Below the pieces are notes generated by a model. The model had not been told where the DNA came from. It worked only from the letters and a program-made list of their open reading frames with translations, and searched no databases. Both the position numbers and the translations under genes were made by a program. Shown here in pieces: positions 43,020-52,312 of a stretch of 64,000 nucleotides of DNA. Source of the DNA: Tolypothrix bouteillei VB521301 (GTDB taxonomy: Bacteria; Cyanobacteriota; Cyanobacteriia; Cyanobacteriales; Nostocaceae); the NCBI RefSeq assembly GCF_000760695.4, contig NZ_JHEG04000001.1:3940452-4004451 (forward strand), read 5' to 3'. Each line of letters begins with the position of its first letter. The first letter of the stretch is position 1.

Positions 43020-43325
43020 ATGAAAAAGAAATTTTTTACACAAATATTTCAAAGTGGTATTAGTAAAGTTTTACGCCATCCCAAATATCGGGTATTTGCA
43101 ATTGTTGCTGGTTTATTCTATTTAATCAGTCCTTTAGATATTTCACCAGATGTTATCCCTATTATAGGATGGGTAGATGATGGACTGATTGCGAGTTTCG
43201 TTGTCGCGGAAGCTTCCCAAATCCTTATAGAAGAGCTAAAAAAGCGTAAAAAAGTGACTCCAGATGAATCCAAGTCTCCTCAGACAGCGACTACAATTGA
43301 TGTTGAAGCTGTAAAGCTTTCATAA
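43020..43325 (+). CDS. YkvA/DUF1232 membrane protein
   Basis: 101 residues. The DUF1232 signature LFYLISPLDISPDVIPIIGW followed by DDGLIASFVVAEA is complete. One or two hydrophobic helices (about 25-75), and a charged tail with KKRKKVTPDE. AAGGGG precedes the start. The family has unknown function; it is common in cyanobacteria. Divergent from the siderophore lipoprotein gene and possibly under the shared palindrome. Confidence 0.88.
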   Translation: MKKKFFTQIFQSGISKVLRHPKYRVFAIVAGLFYLISPLDISPDVIPIIGWVDDGLIASFVVAEASQILIEELKKRKKVTPDESKSPQTATTIDVEAVKLS

Positions 43326-43533
43326 AAGTTATATTTTTTAATTTAATAAATAATAATGGAAATGCGATAAGTCAAAAGCTTATCGCATTTCATTTGCAAG
43401 GATTGGTTTGATTGTACGGTTATTATCAATAGAGTGTGGTGTTAAAGCCGAATAACATAACTTTTTTACAGAAATAATATAAGAATATAAAGCAAACAAA
43501 CAAGTCCACGATTTCTAGTTATTCATAACACGT

Positions 43534-43965
43534 ATGGCATTACTTCGTTACAACCCCTGGCAAGAACTGAACGCTATTCAACGCCTGTTTGAAGATACAA
43601 GAGTTCCATTTGAAAGAGATTTGGTTAAAGTTCCTGCGGCTGAACTGACTCAAACAGAGGATGCTGTTCACCTGAAGTTGGAACTTCCAGGAATCGATGC
43701 TAAAGATTTAGATATCCAAGTGACAGAAAACACTGTTTCTATCAGTGGCGAGCGCAAGTCTGAAGCCAAGACCGAAGACAAAGGTACGACACGGACTGAG
43801 TTCCACTATGGTAAGTTTCAGCGTGTAATTCCATTGAGAGTAAAAATTCAAAATACTGATGTCAAGGCAGAATATAAAGACGGTATTTTGAATCTGACTT
43901 TGCCAAAGAAAGAGGAAGAAAAGAACAAAGTTGTCAAAGTTAACCTAGAACAGCCTGCTGCTTAG
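43534..43965 (+). CDS. hspA: Hsp20/alpha-crystallin small heat-shock protein
   Basis: 143 residues. The alpha-crystallin domain spans about 38-135: VPAAELTQTEDAVHLKLELP, VTENTVSISGERKSEAKTE, and GILNLTLPKKEEE with the C-terminal-type LTLPK. The N-terminal MALLRYNPWQELNAIQRLFE is typical of cyanobacterial HspA. It acts as an ATP-independent holdase and stabilises thylakoids and phycobilisomes under heat. No CIRCE element found upstream. A strong terminator follows. Confidence 0.92.
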   Translation: MALLRYNPWQELNAIQRLFEDTRVPFERDLVKVPAAELTQTEDAVHLKLELPGIDAKDLDIQVTENTVSISGERKSEAKTEDKGTTRTEFHYGKFQRVIPLRVKIQNTDVKAEYKDGILNLTLPKKEEEKNKVVKVNLEQPAA

Positions 43966-44013
43966 TTGACTGTTTTAGCGAGAAATTTTCTTTCACGTAG
44001 ATAATTATCAAGC

Positions 44014-44048
44014 AACCCCGGTCGCGTTAGAGTGACTGGGGTTTTTTC
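44014..44048 (+). terminator. Terminator of the Hsp20 gene
   Basis: AACCCCGGTC, loop, GACTGGGGTT, then TTTTT. Clear rho-independent form 48 bases after the stop. The rest of 43966-44283 holds no gene. Confidence 0.85.
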
Positions 44049-44283
44049 TTAGAACTCACGTTTAATTATTTGGATGAGTCACCTTTATTTTCAACTGCTA
44101 TTAATAATGTAATTTTAGTTTACAGCAGTTTTCGAGAGAGTAAACTATAGCAGTTGTAAATGAGTTACAAACACCTCTTCCTTGTCTTCCTTGTTCGGAT
44201 CTCAAGATAGGATTGCCATACACAACTGTTTGATTGCTGGCAGAAATTGAGTGCGCGATCGCATGAGGAAGTTTTCTTTTCTA

Positions 44284-45006
44284 TCAAAGTCTTCTCATAA
44301 TTTGTTCGGCAATTGCAGGCATAAAGCGTTGAAGCACGAATAACAATTTTGTTTTGCCAATCCGCATTTCATAACGATTTTGAACAAAGTTACTCCAGAA
44401 CTCTTCGACTAAAACTTCTGGAGAAATCTTATCACGTCCTCGCCCTTGTGTCATTGCTGTGTCTACCATCGGCGCAATAATCTCAAATACGCGAACGGAA
44501 GTCCCTTCAAGCTGCCATCGTAAGGTTTTGGTGAAACTGTGAAGTGCTGCTTTACTGGCGCAATAAATCGGAGCGCTTTGTTTGGGTACAATTCCCAACC
44601 CTGATGAAACGTTAATAATGGCAGCAGATGGTTGACTCAGAAGTTGTGGGAGAAAGAGTTTTGTCAGATACAGAGGGCTAATTAAGTTAATGTCAAGTTC
44701 TGTTTCAATAAGATCGTATCCAATCCCAGGATCGGCAAAGTTATAGTTGTACTGAATGCCAGCATTGTTAATGAGAACGTTTACATCAGGGTAGCGAGAT
44801 GCCAAATTACGGAGTGCTTGGCGATCGCGCATATCTGTCAGATCGACTGTAACTGTTGGTAACTGGCTTTTCACCGCTTCAGCTTTCTTAGCGTTGGTTC
44901 CCGTGACAATGACGGTATTGCCTTGACGCAGAAATCGTTTAGCAAGAGCTAAACCAATCCCTGATGTACCACCTGTAATTAAAACAGTATTGTGAGTGGT
45001 CTTCAC
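44284..45006 (-). CDS. SDR family oxidoreductase
   Basis: 240 residues. TVLITGGTSGIGLALAKRFL is the NAD(P) glycine loop, NVLINNAGIQYNYNF the NNAG motif, INVSSGLGIVPKQSAPIYCA with SKAA the catalytic Ser-Tyr-Lys. The pattern and length are those of DltE-like SDRs of short-chain type. It is 69 bases downstream of a Crp/Fnr-type regulator on the same strand, which may control it. Substrate unknown. Confidence 0.92.
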   Translation of the reverse strand: MKTTHNTVLITGGTSGIGLALAKRFLRQGNTVIVTGTNAKKAEAVKSQLPTVTVDLTDMRDRQALRNLASRYPDVNVLINNAGIQYNYNFADPGIGYDLIETELDINLISPLYLTKLFLPQLLSQPSAAIINVSSGLGIVPKQSAPIYCASKAALHSFTKTLRWQLEGTSVRVFEIIAPMVDTAMTQGRGRDKISPEVLVEEFWSNFVQNRYEMRIGKTKLLFVLQRFMPAIAEQIMRRL

Positions 45007-45075
45007 AAATGACTCCGCTCGTAACGTCTTTTAGGCAATCCTAAATTGATACTGGCTAAAACTCATTAACATAAG

Positions 45076-45666
45076 TTAATGCGATTTCAGTTGAGCGCGA
45101 ATTCGACTCAGGCTAACAGGGGTTATCCCCAAATAGGAGGCGATATAGTGTTGTTTAAGGCGAGCGTCCAAACCAGGATACTCGGCTAAAAAGCTCAAAT
45201 ATCGAGTTTTAGCATCATCTAGCAGCAACGAACTTTCACGCTTTTCTTTTTTGACAAATAATGCCTCTGCTATTTTACAATTGACCGTTTGCCAGCAAGG
45301 GTGTGCTTCCGAAAGCGATCGATAAGCCGAGTAGTTTGCAACAAGTAACTTTGAATCTTCTAATGCCTCAATAAAGAGTCGTGAGGGTTGTGTTAGTAAC
45401 AATGCACTATAAGATCCAACAAAATCATTCTCAGTACAAAATGATTTTGTAAATTCATTCCCATTATCATCAACGTAATACAGGCGTAAAATCCCGGATA
45501 GTATAAATCCAATGGTTTGCGGTATATCACCTGCACGAATGAAAAATTCTTTGCGTTGCAAAACCTGAGTTTGAAAGAGGTTAATCACTTTCGTTTCTTC
45601 ATCTTCAGGAAGAGGGGTTAGCGATCGTAAGACTGAGACAAATGGAGTTTTCTCGTGAATCAGCAT
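45076..45666 (-). CDS. Crp/Fnr-type regulator (cNMP-binding domain)
   Basis: 196 residues. The cNMP-binding-type beta-roll spans about 20-120: VLQRKEFFIRAGDIPQTIGF, FILSGILRLYYVDDNGNEFT. The C-terminus LKQHYIASYLGITPVSLSRI is a short HTH. No typical cAMP-binding phosphate cassette (RxS) and no Fe-S Cys, so the ligand is unknown. This type (often FixK/CadC-like in Bacteroidetes and cyanobacteria) commonly regulates an adjacent SDR or hydrolase. Probably controls the gene downstream. Confidence 0.88.
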   Translation of the reverse strand: MLIHEKTPFVSVLRSLTPLPEDEETKVINLFQTQVLQRKEFFIRAGDIPQTIGFILSGILRLYYVDDNGNEFTKSFCTENDFVGSYSALLLTQPSRLFIEALEDSKLLVANYSAYRSLSEAHPCWQTVNCKIAEALFVKKEKRESSLLLDDAKTRYLSFLAEYPGLDARLKQHYIASYLGITPVSLSRIRAQLKSH

Positions 45667-46019
45667 ATTAAAAATGCCACACAGTGGAGGACAAGTACTT
45701 CAAATTTCCAATGTGAGAGCGTTTTAAGCGCAATCTCATAGAGAATTGGTATAACTCAGTTATGCGATCGCTCAAACAATAACTGCAACCCCTGATTCTA
45801 CGCCTTGAGATGAAGGTATTTCCAAGCGGAGCCTGGAAACGAGTGAGAGGTTCGATCCATCATCAAGCAGTTGTATCCAAAAAAAAGCAGTCACAGGACT
45901 CATGTCAAGTGACCGTGATGTACTACAAAAGAACGTTGTTAAAAGGGTGAAGGATAAACTATGAAGTATGAAAGATAAATTTTTCATCCTTTATCCTTCA
46001 TACTTCGTCTTTTTTTAGC
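45667..46019. other. Spacer with a 17-bp hairpin
   Basis: GAAGTATGAAAGATAAA (45963-45979) pairs with TTTATCCTTCATACTTC (45990-46006) with one G-T mismatch; a T-run (46009-46016) follows on the plus side, so as a terminator it would act on plus-strand reading only. No gene in this spacer. Confidence 0.5.
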
Positions 46020-47645
46020 CTAAGGGCTAGGTGCAGATGCGATCGCACTGCTGTTATCGGAATAGAAGAGTTTATCGTAAGTCTTGCGACCGCCTTCAGT
46101 TAACTCACCTGTCAGTGGTTCAAACGCACCACCAAATTTGCCAATTAAAGAATTCACTAGATTATCAGCACTATCCTTAATTCCCAGTGACAAGACCAAA
46201 TTATCTAACTTGCCAAGGAAGTCGCCTGCAGCGGTAGAGGATTTGTCAATAATAACAGACCAGTTGCCATTTCCAATCACAAGGCTGTTGCTGGTGAAGA
46301 CCCGATTGCCATTACCAATAATTGTGTTGTTGCTACCGAAGTCCCAGTTACCGTTACCAATGGTGGTATTGTTATTTCCGAAGTGCCAGTTACCGTTACC
46401 CAAGGTGTTGTTGTTAGCTGTGGACTCCCAGTACCAGTTACCATTCCCCAAAGTTCTGTTGTTCTGGCTGGAGTCTAAATACCAGTTACCATTACCAATC
46501 GTTGCGTTGTCTTTGGTGAAATCCCAATTCCAGTTGGCATTACCGATGCTGGCATTGGATGTCCCATAATTCCAGTTAGAATTACCGATAACTGCGCTGT
46601 CACTGCCAAAGTCTTTGTTACCGTAACCAATAGGTATGCTGCCATCAGGAGTGTTAAAAATGTTGTCAGTACCACTAAAGGGTAACAAACCGCCAAGAAC
46701 GGTGTACAAAATATCGGAAGGTGGTTGAACAGCCTGAGAACCGCTACCACCAGCCAAATTGGTATAAGGATCTGCGCCACCACCAGCAAGTTCATTGACA
46801 GTATTGATACTGGTATTAGCGCTGAGTATGTCATTCTTATAGAGCGTCAACAAATCTGAAGGGGACTTTAGAGGTGTGTTATTAGTGCTAAAAAGTCCTT
46901 TGCCAACAGCAGAATTGACTGTTTTTGTAAAGTTTAACAAACCATCTTGAACAATTCTGAGAGTCTCAGAAGACGATTTGCCACTCCCCCCAGACGATAA
47001 GCTGTCACCAAAAACAACTTGTGTGATATCGAAAGATGGCTGTTGAGAGATGCTACCACCAGTACCTGAAGTTCCAGCACCAGCACTGGAAAATGGGTTG
47101 CTAGAGTCACCAGGTAAGGTTTGTGCGTATACAGTTGTTAAGAAATTTGATGCTGATTCAGGTATGGGGAAGTTTACACCATATACCTGCTTTAAGAAAT
47201 CGAGCGCTGGAGCATTAGTACTGCCAAAGGGGTTATTTCCACCAGCAAAGGGGTTTTCACCAGTTGAAGAACTAGTAATGCCACTCTCAGAAAGTTTGTT
47301 GCTGAGTTTAACGATAACAGAGTCAACGAGTTCCTCTGTAGTATAATTTATTACTTTTGAAAATCTCTCTGGTGTGGTTTCTTGACCGATAATCCATTGA
47401 TTATCACCAACTACCGTATTGCCAAGACTTGCATAAGCGTAGCCGCCACCACCTGCATATGGATTGTTTTCAGCACCAGCAAAAGAATTATTGCTAGTAC
47501 TCGAACTCCAAGTGCTGCCACTATTGGTACTATTCCCAAAAGTGGTGGGGAGTGAACCACTAGAAGTGCTTGAAGATGTACCGTAAGTTACGCTATCAGT
47601 CAAGGGCTCGCCAGTTGTGAAAATATCAGCAGTAGAAGTCGCCAT
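46020..47645 (-). CDS. Gly/Asn/Ser-rich protein with GNGNW repeats
   Basis: 541 residues, no family recognised. Residues about 1-70 and 130-230 are low-complexity Gly, Ser, Thr, Asn, with FAGG(N/G)NPF motifs. Residues about 250-330 carry LKSPSDLLTLYKNDILSANT and QPPSDILYTVLGGLL, helical segments shared with the sibling proteins. Residues about 338-462 hold eight units of the form xx[IL]GN[GAS]NW spaced 13-19 residues (VIGNSNW, SIGNANW, TIGNGNW, TLGNGNW...), with SLGNTVVGDNQW as an outlier near 75. This looks like a beta-solenoid with one Asn/Trp turn per coil. No signal peptide. AGGAGGA eleven bases before the ATG confirms the start. Confidence 0.8.
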   Translation of the reverse strand: MATSTADIFTTGEPLTDSVTYGTSSSTSSGSLPTTFGNSTNSGSTWSSSTSNNSFAGAENNPYAGGGGYAYASLGNTVVGDNQWIIGQETTPERFSKVINYTTEELVDSVIVKLSNKLSESGITSSSTGENPFAGGNNPFGSTNAPALDFLKQVYGVNFPIPESASNFLTTVYAQTLPGDSSNPFSSAGAGTSGTGGSISQQPSFDITQVVFGDSLSSGGSGKSSSETLRIVQDGLLNFTKTVNSAVGKGLFSTNNTPLKSPSDLLTLYKNDILSANTSINTVNELAGGGADPYTNLAGGSGSQAVQPPSDILYTVLGGLLPFSGTDNIFNTPDGSIPIGYGNKDFGSDSAVIGNSNWNYGTSNASIGNANWNWDFTKDNATIGNGNWYLDSSQNNRTLGNGNWYWESTANNNTLGNGNWHFGNNNTTIGNGNWDFGSNNTIIGNGNRVFTSNSLVIGNGNWSVIIDKSSTAAGDFLGKLDNLVLSLGIKDSADNLVNSLIGKFGGAFEPLTGELTEGGRKTYDKLFYSDNSSAIASAPSP

Positions 47646-48931
47646 TTACAACAATCCTCCTAATTTTTGGAACCAAAATCTCGTAGAATATAAAAGATAA
47701 AAAGTCGAGCCTGCTTATCAATTAGCTCTGACAGTTTTTTGAGGGCAGGCATTATTGGCTAGTAGCTCTTGAAAGCTTGTTGGGTGACCCTAAAATGGGT
47801 TTAACCCAGCATTTTCTATTTCAATTAAGAATTTGAACTGATGGAGCGCGATCGCGCTTAATTTGTTGATAAATTTACTGGTCGTGTAATATCACCATGC
47901 ATTCCTATTTTGATTTTTGAACTAGACTTGTAGCCATGTAGGCGGCGTTCCCGCCCTACAGTACTGAAAACTTTTCATCAATCATTTATGATTCCTATAG
48001 TGAAGATAGATGCTATCTATAGCGCTCATTGTGACTTTCTTGGAACTGCAATCCACAGCAGTTAATTAAGAATTTAAGCAATTGTAAGACAAACAGCAAT
48101 AAGTTATTTTTCGATACGCTTGTCTATTTTTTAGATATTCTTATTGCTTTTTTATTTAAATATAAAAAATTAGCTGCAAGAACAATATAAAACAAAAGAA
48201 AATTTTTATTTAACTCGAACGTTTTTATGGTATTGTCAACCAAATAAAACCACACAAATATCTAAAAAGATAGGTTTGCCTCAGACGCCAACAAAAGAAC
48301 TGATGTGTAACGTCTAAAAGCAAACCTAATAAAATAACTTTCTTCTTTTGTTTCTGGAGCGATTGTTAAATCGCGAGCTAGTAAATTGTGGCTTTAACAA
48401 AAAGGCAGCCCCGATCGAGGGCAGATGGCAGCTATGTATATGCCCTCGTACTTCTCACTTGTCGAAAGGGAGCACTCGTGTTTAAGTCCCCCACCATAAT
48501 CTTCGATCTTGCGTGGCAAGCAATTGGTGAGTCCAAAGAAAGTAGGCGGGTCTCCCGCGCCCTGGGGACTGGCGAACAAGGGAGGGTGGTGGGTTGAAGC
48601 CCCCACCATATTGCATACCTTCTGCCCTCTGCCTCCTGCCCTCTGCCTTCTTCACTTACAATACAGTTCAGTTGACAAGATCTTATCCTTGAAGATCCCC
48701 CCTACTTCCCCGCTTGAAAGGCTAGGGTGGTGTACACAAGTCTTCTAAAGTGTATTCTTGCGGTTTCGATCCCCCCTAACCCCCCTTAAAAAAGGGGGGA
48801 ACTTCATTCCAATTCTCCCTTTTCACGATGTTTCATCTCTTTTCTAGAGATTTGTGTACACCGTAGGCTTGAAAGGGGGGCTAAACGGGATCGAGCCTTA
48901 TCTGAACGGTATTGGCTTTCATTAGAAGATC
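47646..48931. other. 1.3-kb repeat-rich spacer
   Basis: No supported gene. Contents: a TGGGTTTAACCCA hairpin near 47801, a long imperfect hairpin TAGGTTTGC...GCAAACCTA (48271-48328, with inner AGACG/CGTCT), one inverted copy of the GGCGGG/CCCGCC dispersed repeat (48541-48585), and the CCCCCCTTAAAAAAGGGGGG palindrome (48771-48800). Short plus-strand frames in 48388-48748 lie entirely in repeats. Confidence 0.55.
48271..48328. repeat. Two-stage inverted repeat, possible structured RNA
   Basis: TAGGTTTGC (48271-48279) pairs with GCAAACCTA (48320-48328), and AGACG (48283-48287) with CGTCT (48311-48315). The 23-base loop is A-rich. Could be a small-RNA hairpin or terminator; no promoter was assigned. 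Confidence 0.45.
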
Positions 48932-49459
48932 TCAGACAATCGTGTTGGTATTGCTACCACCCACTAATGGGCTGTTAGTAGCTTGAAGCTGATTGATATT
49001 GCTACTGTATGCGATGATGTCATTCTGCAAGAGTTTAAAGACATCAGCAGCAGATTGTGGAAGCCGATCGTTACCGCCAATACCAGAATTCTGGTTGACA
49101 GTATTGTAAAAGCTTGTGATATCAGCTTCGAGCGACTTCAAAACGTCATTAGGAGATTGCAAGGGAACCACGCTACCACTCGTGGTTACCGGGCTGTCAG
49201 TACCAGGTACATTACTACTAGTAGTAACTGTGTTGCTACCAAGAACTCCACGACCAGTACTGTTTAAATAGTTTACAAACTCAACGACTGGTGTCAGAGC
49301 TAAGTCACTATTTGTGACTGCGTTACCGCTTCTATACTGATTCACAATGTCCGTGAAGGTTGAGATGTTGTTCTGAATGCGGTTTAAAACATCACCAGAT
49401 AATTGAGGAAACACACTATTGCTACTAGCATTGGTGTTAATATCTGAAGCCGTTGTCAT
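48932..49459 (-). CDS. Ser/Asn-rich protein with three DVLKxLQNDI repeats
   Basis: 175 residues from the ATG preceded by AGGAGGA (the frame is open ten codons further up, but that start has no ribosome-binding site). Three copies of a helical unit are seen: FPQLSGDVLNRIQNNISTFT, LQSPNDVLKSLEADITSFYN, and LPQSAADVFKLLQNDIIAYS, each followed by (I/V)NQ. The links are Ser-, Thr- and Asn-rich. The third unit resembles LKSPSDLLTLYKNDILSANT of the 541-residue sibling. No signal peptide. Function unknown; the shared leader sequence TTTTGGTTC...AGGAGGA with that sibling suggests common regulation. Confidence 0.75.
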   Translation of the reverse strand: MTTASDINTNASSNSVFPQLSGDVLNRIQNNISTFTDIVNQYRSGNAVTNSDLALTPVVEFVNYLNSTGRGVLGSNTVTTSSNVPGTDSPVTTSGSVVPLQSPNDVLKSLEADITSFYNTVNQNSGIGGNDRLPQSAADVFKLLQNDIIAYSSNINQLQATNSPLVGGSNTNTIV

Positions 49460-49590
49460 AAACAAAAATCCTCCTATTGTTAGAACCAAAATTTTTCTCG
49501 ATTAGAGAAAATTTTCTTGGCTGGGTTTATGACTTTCTTCTTCGGTCTCTTTGGCGAAGCCTTATTAACAGCTAGTAGCTAGTGGAATCA

Positions 49591-49624
49591 TGTTGGGTTT
49601 TTCAGTAAGCGATCGAACCCAACA
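49591..49624. repeat. GTTGGGTT...AACCCAAC hairpin
   Basis: Perfect arms of at least ten bases (TGTTGGGTTT region and its complement) around a HIP1-containing loop, followed by TTTTT on the plus side. A related TGGGTTTAACCC hairpin lies at the same relative place near 47801, after the 185-codon gene is passed. Thus the spacers of the trio are themselves related. Confidence 0.5.
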
Positions 49625-49645
49625 TTTTTGTATCCATTTGTAATC

Positions 49646-50761
49646 TTAGATAAATGAGTTAGTACCACCACCAAATAGAGTATCAGCACCACTGAGGGAA
49701 TTACTTCCATCAGTTAATAGGTTATTACTAGCAAATGGGCTTACTATTTCTTGGTACTGCCCAATATTCCCACCAATGATTGACACCTGACCCTGAATGT
49801 ATGCTTTGGCATCATCAGATAAATAATCAGGAAGATTTAAATCTCCACCGTTAACGATCGCAAGGAATTCTTCTTGTGTTGGGTAACTAGAAGTTACACT
49901 ATTACCCCCAACGGATTCGTTAAAGGTAGTAGAAGAACCTTCAAGACTGCCATTCAAGATATCTGATTGATTTGTAATGCTATCTAGTCCAGAAACTTCA
50001 GCTGTTGGAATAATAACGTTCTCTTCAGGAGAAGTAACAGCTTCAGTAACTAACACTGGCTCTTCTGCAACAGTTGAAGCTGGTGTGTTATTTGTCAAAG
50101 AAGTCACCAATCCGCTAACTGTAGAGCTTATTCCATCTGCTATCGAGCTAGTATCACCACTGTTTATTTGTGCAGTAACAAAGTTACTTAACTCAGCACG
50201 AGTTGTATCTATTTGATTTGCTTGTGGATTCGATGCAAAAGGACTATCAGCTTGGGTACTGTCACCACCGCCAAATCCATCTTGGTTACTACTACTAAAT
50301 CCGCCTTGGCTACTGCTGTTAGATCCATTGCTAGATAGCGTAACTTGGTTGCCTATACTGCTACCAAAACCAGGGTCAAATGGATTGTAACCGCCAAAAG
50401 AAAGCCCTTCTGTGCTACCTGTTGAAGTACCACCACTAGACGGGCTGCCACCACCTGGTGGTTGATTGAATGGGTTTAGCGTGCTAGTGTCAATGCTAGT
50501 GTTGGCGTCAGGAGTACCACCACCGGGAGGAAATGCGTTATAAATTGCTTGGTCAATGTTATATCTGATTTGATCGAAAGGTGAAACTGGTGTACCACCA
50601 CCAGCAAATTGGTTACCACCCTCACTACTAGATTGAGTACCGCCATTACCAGGAAAGTTTGGTAAATTCTCAGTACCCACAGCATCGCCCAAGCGACCAA
50701 ATGGAGATTGTGAAAACCCAGAACTAGAAGTACTTTGGGTAGAAGTGTTTTCAGTTGCCAT
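49646..50761 (-). CDS. Gly/Ser/Asn-rich protein, third member of the repeat-protein trio
   Basis: 371 residues from the ATG with AGGAGAA upstream. Residues 1-175 are low complexity with (F/S)PFGRLGDAVG, NQFAGGGTPVSPFDQI and (G)YNPFDPGFGSS, like the N-terminus of the 541-residue sibling. A helical segment RAELSNFVTAQINSG follows. The C-terminus has YPTQEEFLAIVNGGDLNLPD and DAKAYIQGQVSIIGGNIGQY, then SPFASNNLL, which echoes the last repeat and tail of the middle sibling (NQLQATNSPLVGGSN). No signal peptide, no recognised domain. It is the first of the three and lies 440 bases below the aroG end. Confidence 0.75.
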   Translation of the reverse strand: MATENTSTQSTSSSGFSQSPFGRLGDAVGTENLPNFPGNGGTQSSSEGGNQFAGGGTPVSPFDQIRYNIDQAIYNAFPPGGGTPDANTSIDTSTLNPFNQPPGGGSPSSGGTSTGSTEGLSFGGYNPFDPGFGSSIGNQVTLSSNGSNSSSQGGFSSSNQDGFGGGDSTQADSPFASNPQANQIDTTRAELSNFVTAQINSGDTSSIADGISSTVSGLVTSLTNNTPASTVAEEPVLVTEAVTSPEENVIIPTAEVSGLDSITNQSDILNGSLEGSSTTFNESVGGNSVTSSYPTQEEFLAIVNGGDLNLPDYLSDDAKAYIQGQVSIIGGNIGQYQEIVSPFASNNLLTDGSNSLSGADTLFGGGTNSFI

Positions 50762-51201
50762 GAAGAAGGATTCTCCTATCTCTAAACTAGAAAGCACGGA
50801 AGCAACAGAAACCGTTACAGACGAAAATAGCCTGCTTTCTTACAGGTTTCTGCTTATTTTTATTGCTGATATTAGTAATAGACTCTGAGTTTCAAAAAGC
50901 ACTCTGTATTGTTTGGACAAATACACTCACACTGGCTTTGAAATGATGTACGTTCGATCAAATCAAACTGTAAATAACGCTACTATCTATATAAAATTTA
51001 AACAAAATATTAAATAACTTCAATAAAATTTTTTTGGATATATTTATCAATTTTTTAGATACATTTTTAGATGTCAAAGTACACAAAAAACACTGCGTCC
51101 CTGGGAGCATCCAAAAGATCGCCAATAGCCCTCAGAATAGAATTCTGGGGCTATACAAACAAAGCCTGCCTACGCAGGCTTTACATAAAGTCCGCAATCT
51201 T
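50762..51201. other. Spacer between aroG and the repeat-protein trio
   Basis: AT-rich promoter region for the trio, plus aroG terminator structures: hairpin ATAGCCCTCAGAAT...ATTCTGGGGCTAT (51125-51154) and terminator stem 51161-51182. The first also occurs, degenerate, at about 60534-60560. Confidence 0.55.
51161..51182 (-). terminator. Terminator after aroG
   Basis: AAAGCCTGC-CTAC-GCAGGCTTT, 20 bases below the aroG stop; read leftward it runs into TTTGTTTG. It ends the aromatic cluster. Confidence 0.8.
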
Positions 51202-52290
51202 TTACACCATAACTCCAACTTCTTTTTTAGAAGGTTTGAAAGTTTTTTCCGGAGACCAACGACCGAGAACTTTGCCAATTACTGACAATTCCTGAACCAA
51301 GCGATCGAACTTTTCAGGAGTGAGAGATTGAGGTCCATCAGAAAGAGCTTTAGCTGGGTTGGGGTGAACTTCAATCATTAAAGAATCTGTACCTGCTGCT
51401 ATAGCTGCTAGCGCCATAGAGCTAACATACTCAGACTTACCAGTACCATGACTGGGATCGATCGTGATGGGTAGGTGTGTCAGCTGTCTCAAAACGGGAA
51501 TAACAGATAAATCTAAGGTGTTGCGAACATATTTAGAATCAAAAGTTCTGATCCCACGCTCGCAAAGAATCACATTTGGATTTCCAGCAGCCAGTATGTA
51601 TTCTGCTGCCATAAGCCACTCATCAATTGTACAAGACATTCCCCGCTTCAGCAGTACAGGCTTATCTTGAGCACCCACCTTCTTTAATAGAGAAAAGTTT
51701 TGCATATTTCGAGCGCCAACTTGTACCACATCAGCGACACGAGCGATCGCAGACAAATCGGCAGCATCCATAACTTCTGTAATGATACCCAAACCAGTTG
51801 CTTCACGAGCTGCTGCTAATAATTCTAGAGCACTCTCACCATGTCCTTGAAAAGCGTAAGGAGAAGTACGAGGTTTAAAAGCACCACCACGCAAAAACTT
51901 AGCTCCCGCCGCCTTCACCCGCTTTGCTGTCTCCACAATCATGGCTTCATTTTCAACAGAGCAAGGTCCAGCAATCAATACAATAGGATGTTGCTCGCCA
52001 AAGCATACAGAACCATTGGGTGTAGGTACAACAACTTCGCTTGGTTGTCCGTGACGAAACTCCCGGCTCGCCCGCTTAAAAGGCTTCTCAACTCGCAAAA
52101 CTTGCTCGATCCAAGGGCTGCTATTTTGAATAACCATTGGGTCAAGAGTTGCAGTGTCACCAATCATTCCGAGCACAATTTTATGCTGACCGACACTTTT
52201 TTCTACAGTTACGCCCCAACTTTCACTTAACTCCTGACTGATGCGAGTAATTTCATCAGCCGGTGTATTATTCTTAATAACTACAATCAT
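51202..52290 (-). CDS. aroG: 3-deoxy-7-phosphoheptulonate synthase, type I-beta
   Basis: 362 residues. DAHP synthase joins phosphoenolpyruvate and erythrose 4-phosphate in the first shikimate step. An N-terminal ferredoxin-like regulatory domain (1-70, MIVVIKNNTPADEITRISQE) is followed by the TIM barrel: VLIAGPCSVENEAMIVETAK, GAFKPRTSPYAFQG, VLLKRGMSCTIDEWLMAAEY and the metal site IDPSHGTGKSEYV. The short N-terminal domain is the Thermotoga-type feedback module. AGAGGA precedes the start. A heptamer repeat array lies right upstream. As the last gene of a trp cluster it supplies precursor flux for tryptophan or a derived product. Confidence 0.95.
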   Translation of the reverse strand: MIVVIKNNTPADEITRISQELSESWGVTVEKSVGQHKIVLGMIGDTATLDPMVIQNSSPWIEQVLRVEKPFKRASREFRHGQPSEVVVPTPNGSVCFGEQHPIVLIAGPCSVENEAMIVETAKRVKAAGAKFLRGGAFKPRTSPYAFQGHGESALELLAAAREATGLGIITEVMDAADLSAIARVADVVQVGARNMQNFSLLKKVGAQDKPVLLKRGMSCTIDEWLMAAEYILAAGNPNVILCERGIRTFDSKYVRNTLDLSVIPVLRQLTHLPITIDPSHGTGKSEYVSSMALAAIAAGTDSLMIEVHPNPAKALSDGPQSLTPEKFDRLVQELSVIGKVLGRWSPEKTFKPSKKEVGVMV

Positions 52291-52312
52291 GAGTGTTTAT
52301 CCTCTAAAGTTG

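Noticed and set aside
48388..48748. Several overlapping short frames on both strands
   Set aside because: They fall in dispersed repeats (GGCGGG/CCCGCC family) and the CCCCACCATA phrase, with no start signals.
49591..49624. Terminator of the minus-strand 371-residue protein gene
   Set aside because: The T-run lies on the plus-strand side of the hairpin, so it does not fit minus-strand termination; kept as a hairpin repeat.
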